A stretch of 64,000 nucleotides of DNA from Isoetes taiwanensis (taxonomy: Eukaryota; Streptophyta; Lycopodiopsida; Isoetales; Isoetaceae). The notes below the pieces were generated by a model, which had not been told where the DNA came from, did not search any database, and saw only the letters and a program-made list of their open reading frames with translations. The stretch lies in the NCBI GenBank assembly GCA_021234155.1, contig JAJEKV010000133.1, forward strand, positions 684,001 through 748,000. Reading direction: 5' to 3'. A program made the position numbers and the translations under genes. Below are positions 22,824-34,159 of the stretch, piece after piece; the first letter of the stretch is position 1; every line of letters begins with the position of its first letter.

Positions 22824-23308
22824 TTATAACTTTGTTCCTATCATAATATTTGTTCTCCTTGTCTGAACTGCTTTCATTTCCTCCACTTGAGTTATCATCT
22901 GCCATCGCACCATCTGAGTTCCCTTCTGGGCTTCTATTTGCTGCATCAGTGATCGTATAACTTCTTCCAGCCGCATGTTAATCAATACAACAATTCGTAG
23001 AACTATAGATATTAGTACATACAACCAATAAAGTTTAACAAACCTGAGGATTGATAAGAAAAACATCAATGCCTATGGACAAGCTTTTACAACTTTCTGA
23101 ATGTGGCCATTAACACAAACTTCGATGACACCAGATCTAGGGATGCGCATCTAGGCCAAATCCAGTGTGGCCATATCCAGGCATGCCTGCAGAAATTGTG
23201 CCCACACAGAGTGGTCATTCGCAGGCTTAGTGTCCCTTTGCAAAGGTTGCAAGCAAATTCCGAATTATAGCAAAGGTCAATATCAGCTTCCAAGTAGTGA
23301 CTGAGCAA
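22824..23308 (-). pseudogene. RING-finger fragment resembling ORTHRUS/VIM (UHRF1-like) E3 ligase
   Basis: On the minus strand EFACNLCKGTLSLRMTTLCG then HNFC gives a RING start (C-x2-C ... C-x-H-x2-F-C). A one-base frame change then exposes a leucine-rich continuation. Further on, VLINMRLEEVIRSLMQQIEA resembles the QVNRELMDVIESLKRQ-type segment that follows the second RING of plant ORTHRUS/VIM proteins, which bind methylated DNA and ubiquitinate histones. An intron-like gap lies between them. No start, SRA domain or PHD domain is seen, so it is a fragment. A second, shorter copy lies at 36600-36950. The family call rests on short motifs. Confidence 0.5.
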
Positions 23309-23334
23309 CGTTGAACAATAGTGTGCAGTCTAAC

Positions 23335-23563
23335 ATTAAGTAATGAATTCCAAACTAAGTCTAACAGAGACTGAACTAGCTTTCATGTTTAACACTAGCA
23401 GACTCAACCGTCCATAGAATGTTATAGATATCCTGCTTTAACGTAATGTAGAATAATTAATGTGGTTTTGTTCATTTGTTTTTAAAATATGTAACCATAT
23501 TAGTCATCTTGGACCCTGCCAGATTGAAATAAATAGCATTACAGTTACAGTAATTAGTTACTC
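23335..23563. repeat. Dispersed repeat R, copy 2
   Basis: See copy 1. Here its right edge, AATTAGTTAC, is directly followed by the ankyrin 3' fragment, and its left side continues into the RING fragment. Confidence 0.85.
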
Positions 23564-24598
23564 CCTTTGCTCCCTTTGCTTTCTACCCATATTGAAGAAG
23601 GGCCAGCTCTTGCTGGTTCTCTAGATGTTGATCCTGCATATAGACCGGAAACTCGATACGAGTATATCCCATGGGATGATGGCCTTGATGATCTTTAGTT
23701 GTTCCAATAGCTTTATTTCATTGGCATGTTCTATTTGTTGTTTTATTTTATATGGTGGGTGTCTTTGAGTTCACTTCAAAGCATCTTATATAAGCATTGA
23801 TGTTTCAATGCAAAAATAAAATTATTCACGTTGAATAAATATATGATGAGCTTGATGAATTGATTGAACTGAATCATTCACAGAGATTACGGTATATCCT
23901 ATACAAGGAATATCATATGGTGGCTTAAGATGATGCATAATACAATCATAAATATAAACAACAATTAGCCCATATTGTTCTTACTTTTTTTTTTCTCAGA
24001 TATATCATCATTAAATCATGGAAACAAGTATATGAGATTGAGGTATCAGTTTAAAACCTAGAGGAAAAATAGCCTCTCTGTGCAAAGCTACTTGGTAACC
24101 TCAAAGTTTCTACAATCAAAGTAAGCCTCAGATTCTAAATCACCAATATGAACTATTGGTGATCATTATTGTCGAGCTGTCTTTGTAAGGGATACATGTT
24201 TCCAACCATCATCCTGATTGATGATACTCTTAGGCTGCTGAATGGAACTAGCAACATTAAGAACAAAAGGCACAATTGCATAATAGAATATCTCTACATC
24301 TGAAAACTCTGAAACAGGATGAACCACATTTGGTGATAATCGATGCACAATCAGATCAAAAAGCAAATGCTCAATATTACTCATAAAACTGCTTAAATAT
24401 CACTATATATATACTAGTTATGGTGCCCATCATAAGGCCCCCAAAATTGAATCAGTATGATTTTTTTCTAATGATGACTTAATGAAAACCAACTTTTAAA
24501 CTCAATATTGGTATGTGGGCCAAAAAGTTTACAAACCATATCTAGTTATACAATATAGTTCATTAATACAATTTCACAACGTGACAAACAAATATTGT
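23564..24598 (+). pseudogene. 3' fragment of the ankyrin-repeat gene plus downstream sequence
   Basis: Starts in the middle of the last coding segment (PLLPLLSTHIEEG), runs through WDDGLDDL to the stop at 23696-23698, and continues 0.9 kb past it, in parallel with 20208-21227. Its right edge at ATATTGT is joined abruptly to a reverse-transcriptase fragment. Confidence 0.88.
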
Positions 24599-25149
24599 GG
24601 GGTCCGGCAGGGCTGCCCCCTCTTACCAACACTTTTTGGCCTCTACATTGACCAGTTAGAGCCTTGGCTTACTGAATATGGGGGGGATGGCATACAGCTT
24701 TTGCACCAGGTCATCCGCCAACTCATCTATGCGGACGACGTTGACCTTCTGGCCCACACCCCAGAAGCTATGCAGTCTCATCTGGATGCCCTAGACACAT
24801 TCTGCCAGGCTACAGACATGCGCGTGAATCTGGCCAAGACCAGGGTGGTTCTCATATCCTCTTCACGCCACCCCATGCCTCCTGCACTCACATATCGAGG
24901 ACAGCCTGTGGAGGTCACGCCCACCTACAAGTACCTAGGGGTGGAGTTCCCCTCTGTTGGGAGACGTCCATCCGCTTGCGGATGACAGCAGGCTGGAAAG
25001 CGCTTTATGCCATGCAGAATAACAGTCACCAGGCAGAGCTCTATGATTGGAGCCATCAGTCACATCTGTTTCGGGCGTTGGTCGAGCCTGTCCTTCTGTA
25101 CGGGGTCGAGGTTTGGGGCCCGGTCGTCTCTTTGGCGACCTGGAATGAC
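24599..25149 (+). pseudogene. Non-LTR reverse transcriptase fragment (older element)
   Basis: The frame opens with GVRQGCPLLPTLFGLYID (reverse-transcriptase motif before the catalytic box), then LIYADDVDLLAHT (the YADD active site), then VNLAKTRVVL and KYLGVEF. After a frameshift near 24970 the C-terminal thumb region continues with LVEPVLLYGVEVWGP. It is truncated at the left by fusion to the ankyrin 3' duplication and at the right by the LINE poly(A) tract. Not the same family as the LINE that follows. Confidence 0.85.
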
Positions 25150-25414
25150 TTTTTTTTTTGGAGGTAAGGTGTTTTTCTATTCATAAAGATGGTTTACCTA
25201 ATCCTGAAGTATACTATCAGTAGTATACTTTTTAACATAATGTCATATACACATTCCTCATGAGAGGATTGTGAGCAAAAATGCTATAAAAAACTGATAT
25301 AAGTCAGCTAAAAGTGTTCAAAAATATGAGATCCAACTATCTATCAGCTGAAATTCTATTTTAATTATCCTCTACTGTTCCTCGATCAAGTCTTGCAGGG
25401 TAAGATCCGAAACT

Positions 25415-28400
25415 CTATTTCTGCCAAATATGTTCAGCCAAATATGCCAAATATTTCTGCCAAAGGTTACCAAGTCGGTTGAGAGACCAAGGAGGACGAT
25501 CCAAGTCGGGTGGGCAGTCGAGTTTAGCCACAGGATAATTGGTGAAGTCCAACAACAGGAGTACGTGGGCTTCCCTTTTTTGCTGCCATTTATGGCATAG
25601 GTTCATGAAGAAAGGCCTCAGATTATTATGTCTCCAAGCCTCAGGTCGCTTGAGAATCTTCTTTAATGCAGAAGCATAGATCATCTCTTGTTTAAGTTGT
25701 ATGAAGATGTCTTCTTCTTCAACCCCGACCAGATTTGAGTCTTCACTCTCTGAGTCCTCAGCAACTCCCATTCCTCGATCTGAAGCTCCATATCTATTCA
25801 GCCTCCTCATAGCATCTGTGTAAAATATCATCATCACTAGTTAGACTTGACACAAAAAATTCATAAAATCCCTGAAATCTACCCAAAGCTGTCCAATCTC
25901 TATCATAGTTTTTCCCTTTCAAGGATTTATGAGCCACTGCTGTACCCTTTAGCTCTGTTAGGAAAGTTTGTTTGAGCCAAATCAAATTAGGATTTTTATG
26001 TTGCATAGCAACTCTGTTTCTATGCTTCCACACTGCCCAACAGCCCAGTGACCTTGTAGTACTCAACAATCTATTGTCTGTATCTAAAAACTGAATGAGT
26101 CCTCCTTCCCCAATTGCTCCTTTATTGACCTGAGCTGTCCAATTCCAAAATTCTGTTATAAATTTACACTGGAACACATGATTTGAAGTTTCTACCTCTC
26201 CACAACCCATAGGGCACATCTGTGAGATAGATGCATTAAACTTTGATCTCTTCCAATTTGTCACTAATCCTTGGTGGATTATAAGCCAGCTGAAAGTTTT
26301 AACCTTGTTTGCATTATAACTCTTCCAACCTTTTTTTACAAACTTTAGCTAAATCTGTCTTAGTACAATTCCATAATCGAGCAGCTCTTGAATCTTTATG
26401 TTCCATTAGAGCCTTGTATATTTCTTTTACAGAGTATATCTCCTTTCCTTTCATGGTCCATTGACTGCAGCTACTAGCAAACTCCTCTAAATGTTTAACT
26501 TTATCCATCACGGTATTATAGATCTTTTTGTCCAGGTTTGAGTCTTTAGTAACTCTTGCTATTTCAGTCCAAGACTTCCATCCATCTGTATCATCCTTAA
26601 GATCTCCAATCTGTCTAAGACCGGCTTGATGCCACTGCATATACTTCTGAGGATGCTTACATGCTAAACATTCGTTAACACTCTCAATCATTCCTGGATG
26701 CCAAAAGAAATTGACTTCCTTGGACTTAGCATCAATACATGGAGGTCTGTAGCAGAGAGATGCAAGGTTCCACGAGGTATTTGAGCAAGCTGTGAATTGG
26801 AAATATGCATAGTCAGGTAACTGATGTTTAAGATTGTGACTTCCAACCGGGTGTGATTGTTGCACCCAATATCTGATCAGCTTTTGGGCTGGAGATGGTG
26901 AATTGTTTTGGATAGCTCTCCATACCATCCTTGCTGCTAGTGCTTGTGCTTGCACAAATAGGTCCTTCCATCCTAGTCCCCCTTCCTTTCTTGATTTGGT
27001 CAAATCATCCCATGCCACTTTGTGTGTGCCCTGCCAAATAAACTTCCTAATTGCTGCTTCTATTTTAGCATATGAGGCTCTATCCCCTATGATAGCTGAA
27101 GAGAAATAAACATGAGTGCTTCCAATTACTGCATTTGCTATCTGGATTCTACCTGCTAGAGATAGAGAGGAGGAGTATACCCCCAATTTTCTTTTAATTC
27201 TGGACACAATTGGTTCCCACAAACCTTTAAGTGAAGAGTTCAATGCTAGTGGGATCCCTAGAATAACTGTAGCAGCCTCCTTATTCAGAATTTTGATACC
27301 TTGTAAAGATCCTTCCTGAGAGTCTAAGATTATGGCAATCTTGCTCCTATTCAAGGCCACACCTGATACCCTGCCAAATTTCTCCATGGCAGCTAAGAAA
27401 TTTGATAAGCTGTCTCCATCTTTTTTCAAAAAAACAAAGGTATCATCTGCATACTGCATAATGGAAAAACATCACTGTCCTTCTGGTAATTGTAGACCTT
27501 GTATATCCCCTTTTCCTTGCATGTGCACCACCAGTTTTGTTAACACTTCAGCTACTATTAAGAATAAGTAGGGGGCTAGTGGACAACCTTGCCTTACTCC
27601 TCTCCTACAGGGAAAGTGTTCCGAGGGAGATCCATTAATTATCAAGGCTGAAGTTGCTGTTGTATTAAAGCCAAAGACTTTGTGATATACCAGAATCCAA
27701 GGTGTGTCATAGCTTTCTTCAAGAATTGCCAGCTTATTGTATCGTATGCTCTTCTAAAAATCTAACTTGAGGAGCATACAATCCTGTTTTGATAATCTGT
27801 TCCAATGTAGTCCCTCAGCTGCACCAATGTAATTGTCTAGGATATATCGTTGAGGAAGAAAAGTAGATTGACAGGGATTAATCACCTTGATCAAAGTTGG
27901 CTTCAGTCTATTGGCTAGAATCTTAGCTAACACTTTGTAAGCGGTGTTAGTAAGTGAGATTGGTCTCCAATCTCCAATATTTATAGGGCAATTGATTTTA
28001 GGTATAAGGGAAATTTGCCCAGCATTTATTGCAGGGTGCAGATATTTGGCTTGCCATGCTCCCTGGATAAAAGTTATAATGTCATCCTTCATTGTACCCC
28101 AAAATTCTAAATAGAACTCAGGCTGAAGTCCATCAGGCCCTGGACTCTTTCCATGTGCCATAGATTGTAATATCTCCTTAATTTCCTTTTCTGTAGGAAC
28201 TTCCAGGAATTCTTTATCTTTTATTGCCCTTTTGGGATTTCAGCAAAAAACTCATCAAGTATCTTATCCTCCACTTCATATTTGGAAAATAAATCTCTGT
28301 ACTCCTTATGGAAAAGATCCTTAATCTCCTTTTGTGTGGTCAGTGAATTCCCATTCCCATCTGCAACTTGAACAATTCCATTATTCAAAATTCTGGTTTT

Positions 28401-29530
28401 AGCTGTCCTAAAGAAAAAAGCAGACCCTGCATCATCCATTTCATTTATGTACTTGCATTTACTTCTGACTGCCAAATTCTTTGCTCTGCTTCCTCTATTT
28501 GTTTGATTTTAATCTCCAACTCTGCTCCCTTATCCTGCCACATCTGATCGCCTTTATTTTTGAATAGCTGTCTTCTGATTTCCCTCATGGTTTCATACAC
28601 CTCCTGTTTTTCCTTCCTTCTCCTTAAATTCCACTGTTTACCCCATTCCTTGATCCAGGATTTAATCTTCTTCAATTTTTGAACAAAGGAATTCATGGAT
28701 TCTGTGAGGGGGACCTTTGGAAGCTGATTATAAAATTGAAAAAATTCCTCACAGAATTGTTTATTCTGTAACATCCCTGTATTAAACTTAAATGAGGTAT
28801 TTATTCCCCACTTCTGAGAGGACACCATACTTCCCAAGAATTGGGGGTAATGGTCCGAGATGGAGTTTCCCACATCACATGAGGTGCAAAGGTTGTCCCA
28901 ATCCTCCAGGTCATCATTGCACAAGTAGAATCTATCTAGGAGGCAATATGTCCTTTGACCCCCCTTTCTTTTATTACTCCATGAATACTGATAAGAGGAA
29001 GAAGGGGGGATGTAGATGAAATTTGTCATTAGCTTGTCCCATGTCAATCTTTCTCCCTTGGACATATTGATATGCATCCCCACTTTTTGATCCCATACTG
29101 GGGTGTTGTTGAAGTCACCTGCCATAAGCCAGTTTTTAATGTGGTGAGCTCGGATCCAAGTGTCAATTTGCCTCTATTGCTCCTCTCTTTCAGCAAGCTC
29201 AGTTGATGCATATACATTGATTATTCCAATCAAATTTTTCCCTTTTTTCAAAACTGCCACAGTCCATCTTCCACTGCAATGTTTATACTTCTCCACACAG
29301 TCAAATCCTTTTAAAACCATGCATATCTCTCCTTTTGTTCCATCTGCTGGAGCCCAAACTGAATCTCCATTTGGTATAATCTATATTCCTAGATTTGATG
29401 CTTCGAATTCTGGCAGTCTATGTTCCTGTAGCAATATAATATCAGCTTTCATATCTCTTAAGGCAATTAAAGCCCTTTTTCTCTTTAGAGGACCTTTGAT
29501 TCCTCTCAAGTTCCATGTTGTAATCCTCAT
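25415..29530 (-). pseudogene. LINE ORF2: endonuclease, reverse transcriptase, zf-RVT
   Basis: It begins at about 29530 with MRITTWNLRGIKG, the usual start of a plant L1 endonuclease, then ADIILLQEH, a stop, and AGDFNNTPVW (29125). SDHYP near 28860 is the catalytic histidine motif. The reverse transcriptase starts near 28160 (KSPGPDGLQPEFY, DWRPISLTNTAYKVLAKILA), is broken near 27700-27470, and resumes with QYADDTFVFLKKDG at 27459, holding the catalytic aspartates. LAGRIQIANAVI and WDDLTKSRKEGGLGW mark the C-terminal region. A CxxxC...HxxxxC zinc motif (MCPMGCGEVETSNHVFQC) lies at about 26210. At least four stops or frameshifts make it non-functional. Confidence 0.88.
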
Positions 29531-29539
29531 TGGGCAAAT

Positions 29540-31110
29540 AACTTCTTCCTGTCTTGGCTCCTTAAATTCAGAGCTGGACTATTTTCTGAAAAATGAACTA
29601 CTTTGGTTCCTTTTTTCTTGGTGTAAGGAGTGTAAAACTTATCATTCTACTCCTCTGGACCTTTGATATTTGGATTTCCTTTGATTTCAGCTAGGATTGT
29701 TCTAGATGGGCTTATTGGCCTATTGTTCATCTCCTGGTCAATTATCAGGCCATCTTTTGGACTTAATAGAAGGTCTTATGTTTGAGGATGACCAGGTACT
29801 TGTTGGTCTACTCCCTTTAATTCCCAGGCCAAGCCTAGTTGGACTTACTGGTCTATTGCTGGGAGTTCCCAGGCCACCTGGAGATAACTTGTAATTCTCC
29901 TCCTTCCTTGATGGGGTATAAAATTGTTCTTTGTCTTCCTCTATCTTATCCATCATAGAGGGTGAAAGCATGTTAGGGTGTACCACTTTTGGAACCTGCA
30001 AAAGTACATACACTAGGTACTTTAGAATTGGGTACTTTTTTAATTTTCTTTTCATTAAAACTAACTCAAAAATCTAAAATAAAAGTCAATGTCATGTTAA
30101 TATTCAACGTTAAGATAAAGGTAATGCTATTGGAGGCCAAAATAAATACAACAATTCTAAAACGTAGCTTCTATTGAGATCTTACACAGGTACCCAGTAC
30201 CTAGAGCTGGCTACCTTTTTGGGTACCTTTTTAGTCCCTAAATGATACTTTTTAAGGCACACCCTAACATGCTTTTACCCAGAATGTAAAGGGTCATCAG
30301 CCAGCTTACCTAAGGGACTTATTAGCCTATTGACATTGCTTCCAATTACTAGGCCATTATTGGAGCAGGTGCAGAAGGCATTTTTGGCACGGGCACTTGG
30401 GGTGAAACCTTCAGTCCCCTATCAGATTCTGCTGTAGGAAACTGGATTCTTGCCGCTTCAGCAGGCAGCCCTTGATAGACACATCAATCTTCTCATTCAA
30501 TGCCCCTAATTTTTGAAAAGTGGGCTCGAGGGCTTCAATACCTTTTTCCGTCGCTTCCAGCAAGCGCTTTGTTTCTTGCATTCTCTCCTCGTAGGATTTA
30601 GCATCGAGGTTATCCAAAATGGTATCCAACCCTGATATATCTATGTTTTGGGTAATACTGATGTTGGGCAGCAAAGGATTAGCCTCTGCATTCTCTGCTT
30701 TCTCCTCTTCTTCAGATCCCCCAGTAGTTTGACTGGCTATTAAGCGTTTCCAAGAAGGACCTCAGGAAACGGCACACTTTACCTGAACTTTCAAAGGCCA
30801 CGCTCTTTTTGCCTTGCATAAGAGCGACACGAGAAGCTGTCCCAGCCGAAAAGAAATCCAGAATGCAACCGTCGATGGGCACCAGCTAATCAACAATATA
30901 ATAGGCATACGAGGTTTTCAGCTGGCATTTCAATACAAGATCTCCTTCCATTGCTGCCCATTTGTATCTTGGTTTGCCTGTAAAAAGAGTTTGAAACTTC
31001 TTTTTTATCTTCTCATCGGCATCCTCATTACCTGTTAGCGGCATTGGAGGCAATGGTGTTTGCTTAGGAGCCTTGCTGTGTGGAGATAGACTAAGCTCCA
31101 GCTCAGGTTG
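29540..31110 (-). pseudogene. LINE first-ORF-like region (decayed)
   Basis: Minus frames at 31113-30886 (GNEDADEKIKKKFQTLF), 30674-30411 (a coiled-coil-like EKGIEALEPTFQKLGALNEK) and 30055-29738 (proline/serine-rich) sit where the first ORF of an L1 element is expected. No zinc knuckle is visible. Several frame breaks and the inserted element at 29971-30269 separate them. The assignment rests on position more than motifs. Confidence 0.45.
29971..30269. mobile_element. MITE-like element inserted in the LINE
   Basis: Ends TGTTAGGGTG and CACCCTAACA are inverted copies; TTAGGGTGT(A/G)CC continues the match. The interior is 0.3 kb, AT-rich and non-coding, and repeats the phrase GGTAC(C/T) several times. 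It interrupts the first-ORF region of the LINE, so it is younger than it. Confidence 0.75.
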
Positions 31111-31123
31111 CACAGGTGAACAG

Positions 31124-31330
31124 TTGGACGAACTTAGGTGAGATGCATATATCTGGGTTCTTCATGGTCAACAGTTAAGGAAATCTTTGCATGACAAACA
31201 TCTGAGAGCCAAAACTTTTCAAGAAGGTGATTTGGTTTTGCTTTATGATTCTCGTAGCTTTTAAAACTTTGGACATCTTCATCAGTTTCTTCTTATTCCT
31301 TACAAGATTCAAACAAAATTATAAGTGAGC
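31124..31330 (+). pseudogene. Ty3 integrase C-terminal fragment
   Basis: LDELR, a stop, then LHDKHLRAKTFQEGDLVLLY and DSRS match the linker and start of the Ty3 integrase C-terminal domain (family pattern HDKHIK..EFKEGDLVLLYDSR). A stop follows, and a frame-shifted continuation may reach 31330. It is an isolated relic next to the LINE. Confidence 0.75.
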
Positions 31331-32240
31331 TAGTAGAGAGAAATGTTCGCGGCAATCGCGATAAGTTTCTTGTGTTGCGTAAATAATATCAGAGAATACT
31401 TTTAAGGGTTTTTTATTGGCATTTGCTTATGTATATATACCAAACAAAATACGCAAGTATAGGCTTAATTGCATGAAAAATATATTGAGGGATATAGAAT
31501 ATGTATGAAAATATGTAAGAAAGTTGAATATGGTCAGAGAATACATATAAAAGCTTGCTAGTTTGTCTATATAAATATTTTATGGGGTATACGCGCAAAG
31601 GGATGGATTGGAGTAGGAAAAGGAGTTTTCTGCTAAAATAGTGGTACATAAGGGGTCTTTACCTGACCCCATCTTTGCAGATGGCATATCCAATATCCAT
31701 ATAGGTGAGACCCCCGGGACCAGAAGAGCTCCATGTTTCAGAATCCACCATTCATGTGACCAGGAAAAAATTTGCAAGAATTTAAAACAATGGTCATTGG
31801 GTGTACGGATAATACAGTCTTTGAGGTTGGAGGGATAATGCTTGAAAAGGTAAATACCTATAAATAACTTGAAATTGACATGACCAGTAATTACAGATGG
31901 GTAACAACTCCTTCATAGTATGATTCATACATGCAACTTAAACAATTTTGAGCATTGACAGATGCGGCTGGATGAAGCTTATCCCTTGCCAATGTTCATG
32001 TCAACCACAATTATTTTCAATGGCACAAACCAGTGAATTCTGAAGCAATGTTGACACATGTCTCTCTCTCTTGAATTAGAAGAGTTGTATTAGGATCAAT
32101 TGTACTATTAGATCTGCATAGCTAAAGATTAGTCTGAGGATAAAATGTTCTATCATGTTAGTTCACTAAAAAATCTGTATAATAATGCATGTTTTACTTG
32201 CCTTATGTTTTTGGATCAGTCCTATGTCTGATATAACTAT
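31331..32240. other. No recognisable gene
   Basis: AT-rich; a minus-strand segment near 31740-31660 reads ETWSSSGPGGLTYMDIGYA between stops and may be an exon relic of unknown origin. Middle exons of the multicopper oxidase that would be expected here were not recognised. Confidence 0.35.
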
Positions 32241-32244
32241 GTAT

Positions 32245-32815
32245 TCAGTTATATTTGCAGATTGAGCCACAACAAGAAAGGCAGCTATTTTTGTATGTAA
32301 GCAAATTTGTCATCTTAAAGATTGCTCTTCTTTCCTCCTTGGAAATTAAGACATATAAATCAGCTAGACCTGCATATACATTCAATATGGTTCTTCCCAT
32401 GGCATGATTATGGTACCATAATAATGTCAGAAATTGCGCATTCGGATATACATATTTATTGGTTGTATATGCAGATCCAGTCTCTCCTATTGTTATAAAC
32501 CATGGATATGAGTCTTCATCAGGAAAAGGAGTCACTTCTCCTCCATGTGAATCGGTTTATTGGCACGCTAGAACTTGGATTGGCTATATTAGTGGTGGAT
32601 TTCACAAGGAAAATATGTAATATGATTCTCCCATTATATTATAATTGGAACTTTTCTCATGGCTAGAATTATGGGACCTCGACAAGTTGTTGTTGCTGGG
32701 TCTGCTTCATAACGATACACTGTTGTTGCAGGAAGATCTCTATGCATTTTCTGTGACATCAAAATTATTTTTCTTCTCTGAGAAGAAATAACCTACCAAG
32801 GAATAACGATTTTGA
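32245..32815 (-). pseudogene. Multicopper oxidase (LPR/CotA-like) N-terminal fragment
   Basis: On the minus strand: KMHRDLPATTVYRYEA (about 32760), CRGPIILAMRKVPI and WENHI (about 32650), HGGEVTPFPDEDSYPWFI (about 32530), and PNAQFLTLLWYHNHAMG with LNVYAGLADLYVL (about 32430-32340). In active enzymes the copper-binding motif is LWYHDHAMG; here N replaces D. The order agrees with the first cupredoxin domains of LPR1-type or bacterial CotA-type oxidases, which oxidise iron or phenols. Stops near 32630 and 32560 and frame changes show it is broken; the later domains are missing downstream. Confidence 0.75.
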
Positions 32816-33029
32816 GTACTATAATTCTGAGACAAGCCTCATCCGTTTCTCTAATGCCTGGATCTGCAGCTACTTATTTAACTGGAAGTCCTATGACATT
32901 TCGACCCCATGAAGCTCTTAGGTGGTTCTTTCTCTCTTTCCATTATTCATTTTTCTAAAAGTATGTTATCAGCTTTTTAAAATATTCACATCATCTTATA
33001 TATTTAGGAGAGGATGGAAAAAACAACAA

Positions 33030-33190
33030 GACATGACAAAGGTACTACAATCACTGACATGAAACCAAAGGTCTTTAATCTGAGGAGCTATTCTGGAAGA
33101 ATGGATTGAAAAAGATATTATGTTGATGGTTTCACTAAAGATTCTCCAGATCACGGAAGTGCCAAGCTCGATTGTACCCTAAAACAGATT
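33030..33190 (-). pseudogene. Possible multicopper oxidase C-terminal fragment (out of order)
   Basis: The minus strand reads GTIELGTSVIWRIFSE followed by I-x-FSIHSS, resembling the G-T-x-E-x-W-x-I/F-x-N ... HPIHLH segment near the end of multicopper oxidases, but without the histidines. It lies upstream of the N-terminal fragment on the same strand, so it either belongs to a neighbouring copy or was rearranged. Confidence 0.35.
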
Positions 33191-33519
33191 TGGCTTATCA
33201 TTTATTTGAGTAACGACAATGCTTGCAAACCATCAAATGGTGCAAAACGATATTTCCATAATAGCTTCTAAGCAAAGCCCTTACTTTGGTCTCAAACTAC
33301 TTTGTGGTAATCCTTATTTCTCTTTTGAAAGGCATCAAAAGCAATTTCAGTAGTTTAGAGAAAGCCAGGCCAACGGATAATTTTATATACTCTTGCTGAG
33401 CTAAGCATCTTCCCTGCGATTCCAATGCCTTATATCACATCCCTCATGCCTGATCTCCCATAGCAACATTTGGGTTCAAATAGTATACCAATGGTAATGC
33501 CCAACATTCCATGTAGCCA

Positions 33520-33562
33520 TTTAGGGTTTTGGCTATAGGGTTAGGGTTGGGAGTTGAGGGTT
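33520..33562. repeat. Short interstitial telomere-like tract
   Basis: Degenerate TTTAGGG/TTAGGG units (AGGGTTAGGGTTGGGAG, GAGGGTTTAGGGTTTGG). Too short and imperfect to be telomeric; possibly a relic or chance. Confidence 0.4.
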
Positions 33563-33755
33563 TAGGGTTTGGCATATCACGATAAAGTCAAGAGGAACAG
33601 ACAATTGTACATCGCAACCATACCATCACCATCACAAGTATGATATTAGTCGTATTTTTCTTACCAAAATTTGCATGTGCTTAAACATGAGTCATGACTA
33701 TTTAGTGAACTTTTCATACAAGTCTGAGGTTTCTATTTTTACTAGAGTGGATGTG

Positions 33756-33914
33756 AATTGAAAATTGAAAATTGAAAATTGAAAATTGAAAATTGAAAAT
33801 TGAAAATTGAAAATTGAAAATTGAAAATTGAAAATTGAAAATTGAAAACTGAAAATTGAAAATTGATAATTGAAAATTGATAATTGAAAATTGAAAATTG
33901 AAAATTGAAAATTA
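33756..33914. repeat. 7-bp minisatellite (GAAAATT)n, about 22 units
   Basis: A nearly perfect head-to-tail array of GAAAATT with a few GATAATT and GAAAACT variants. The FQFSIFN open frame on the opposite strand is a translation of the repeat, not a gene. Confidence 0.95.
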
Positions 33915-34159
33915 AGCTATTTCTTCTAAAACTTGTATAGAAAATAAAACTCATGTAATGAGCTTTACATGCAATTAAACATTATAGGGTATAATTTCTT
34001 GACCACACAATCACAACGATCGCATGTACCGTAAAACCTAATATATGTAGTTGTTGGCCATCTAGAAGGACCTGATAACCTTAGTCTACCAGGTATTCAC
34101 GTATAACACCAATCTCTACATGGTGCAGTTAACTCAATTACTAATGCCTGCAACAACAA

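Larger units (their letters stand above)
25150..31110 (-). mobile_element. LINE (L1-type non-LTR retrotransposon), nearly full length, minus strand
   Basis: A T-run at 25150-25159 represents the poly(A) tail of a minus-strand element. Upstream on that strand lie about 0.6 kb of 3' untranslated sequence, a zinc-knuckle-like tail, reverse transcriptase, endonuclease and a first-ORF-like region. It is interrupted by a small inverted-repeat element at 29971-30269. The 5' limit near 31110 is set by the resumption of a Ty3 integrase fragment on the plus strand. A clear target duplication was not found. Confidence 0.8.

Noticed and set aside
20795-24384. A 72-codon minus-strand frame present in both duplicated segments (20795-21013 and 24166-24384)
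   Set aside because: It looked conserved, but most base differences between the copies change amino acids, so there is no sign of selection on a protein; shared presence is explained by the segmental duplication.
33520-33562. Telomere or chromosome end
   Set aside because: Fewer than ten imperfect units inside ordinary sequence.
33742-33954. Minus-strand open frame repeating FQFSIFN
   Set aside because: A translation of the 7-bp minisatellite; it has no other sequence content.
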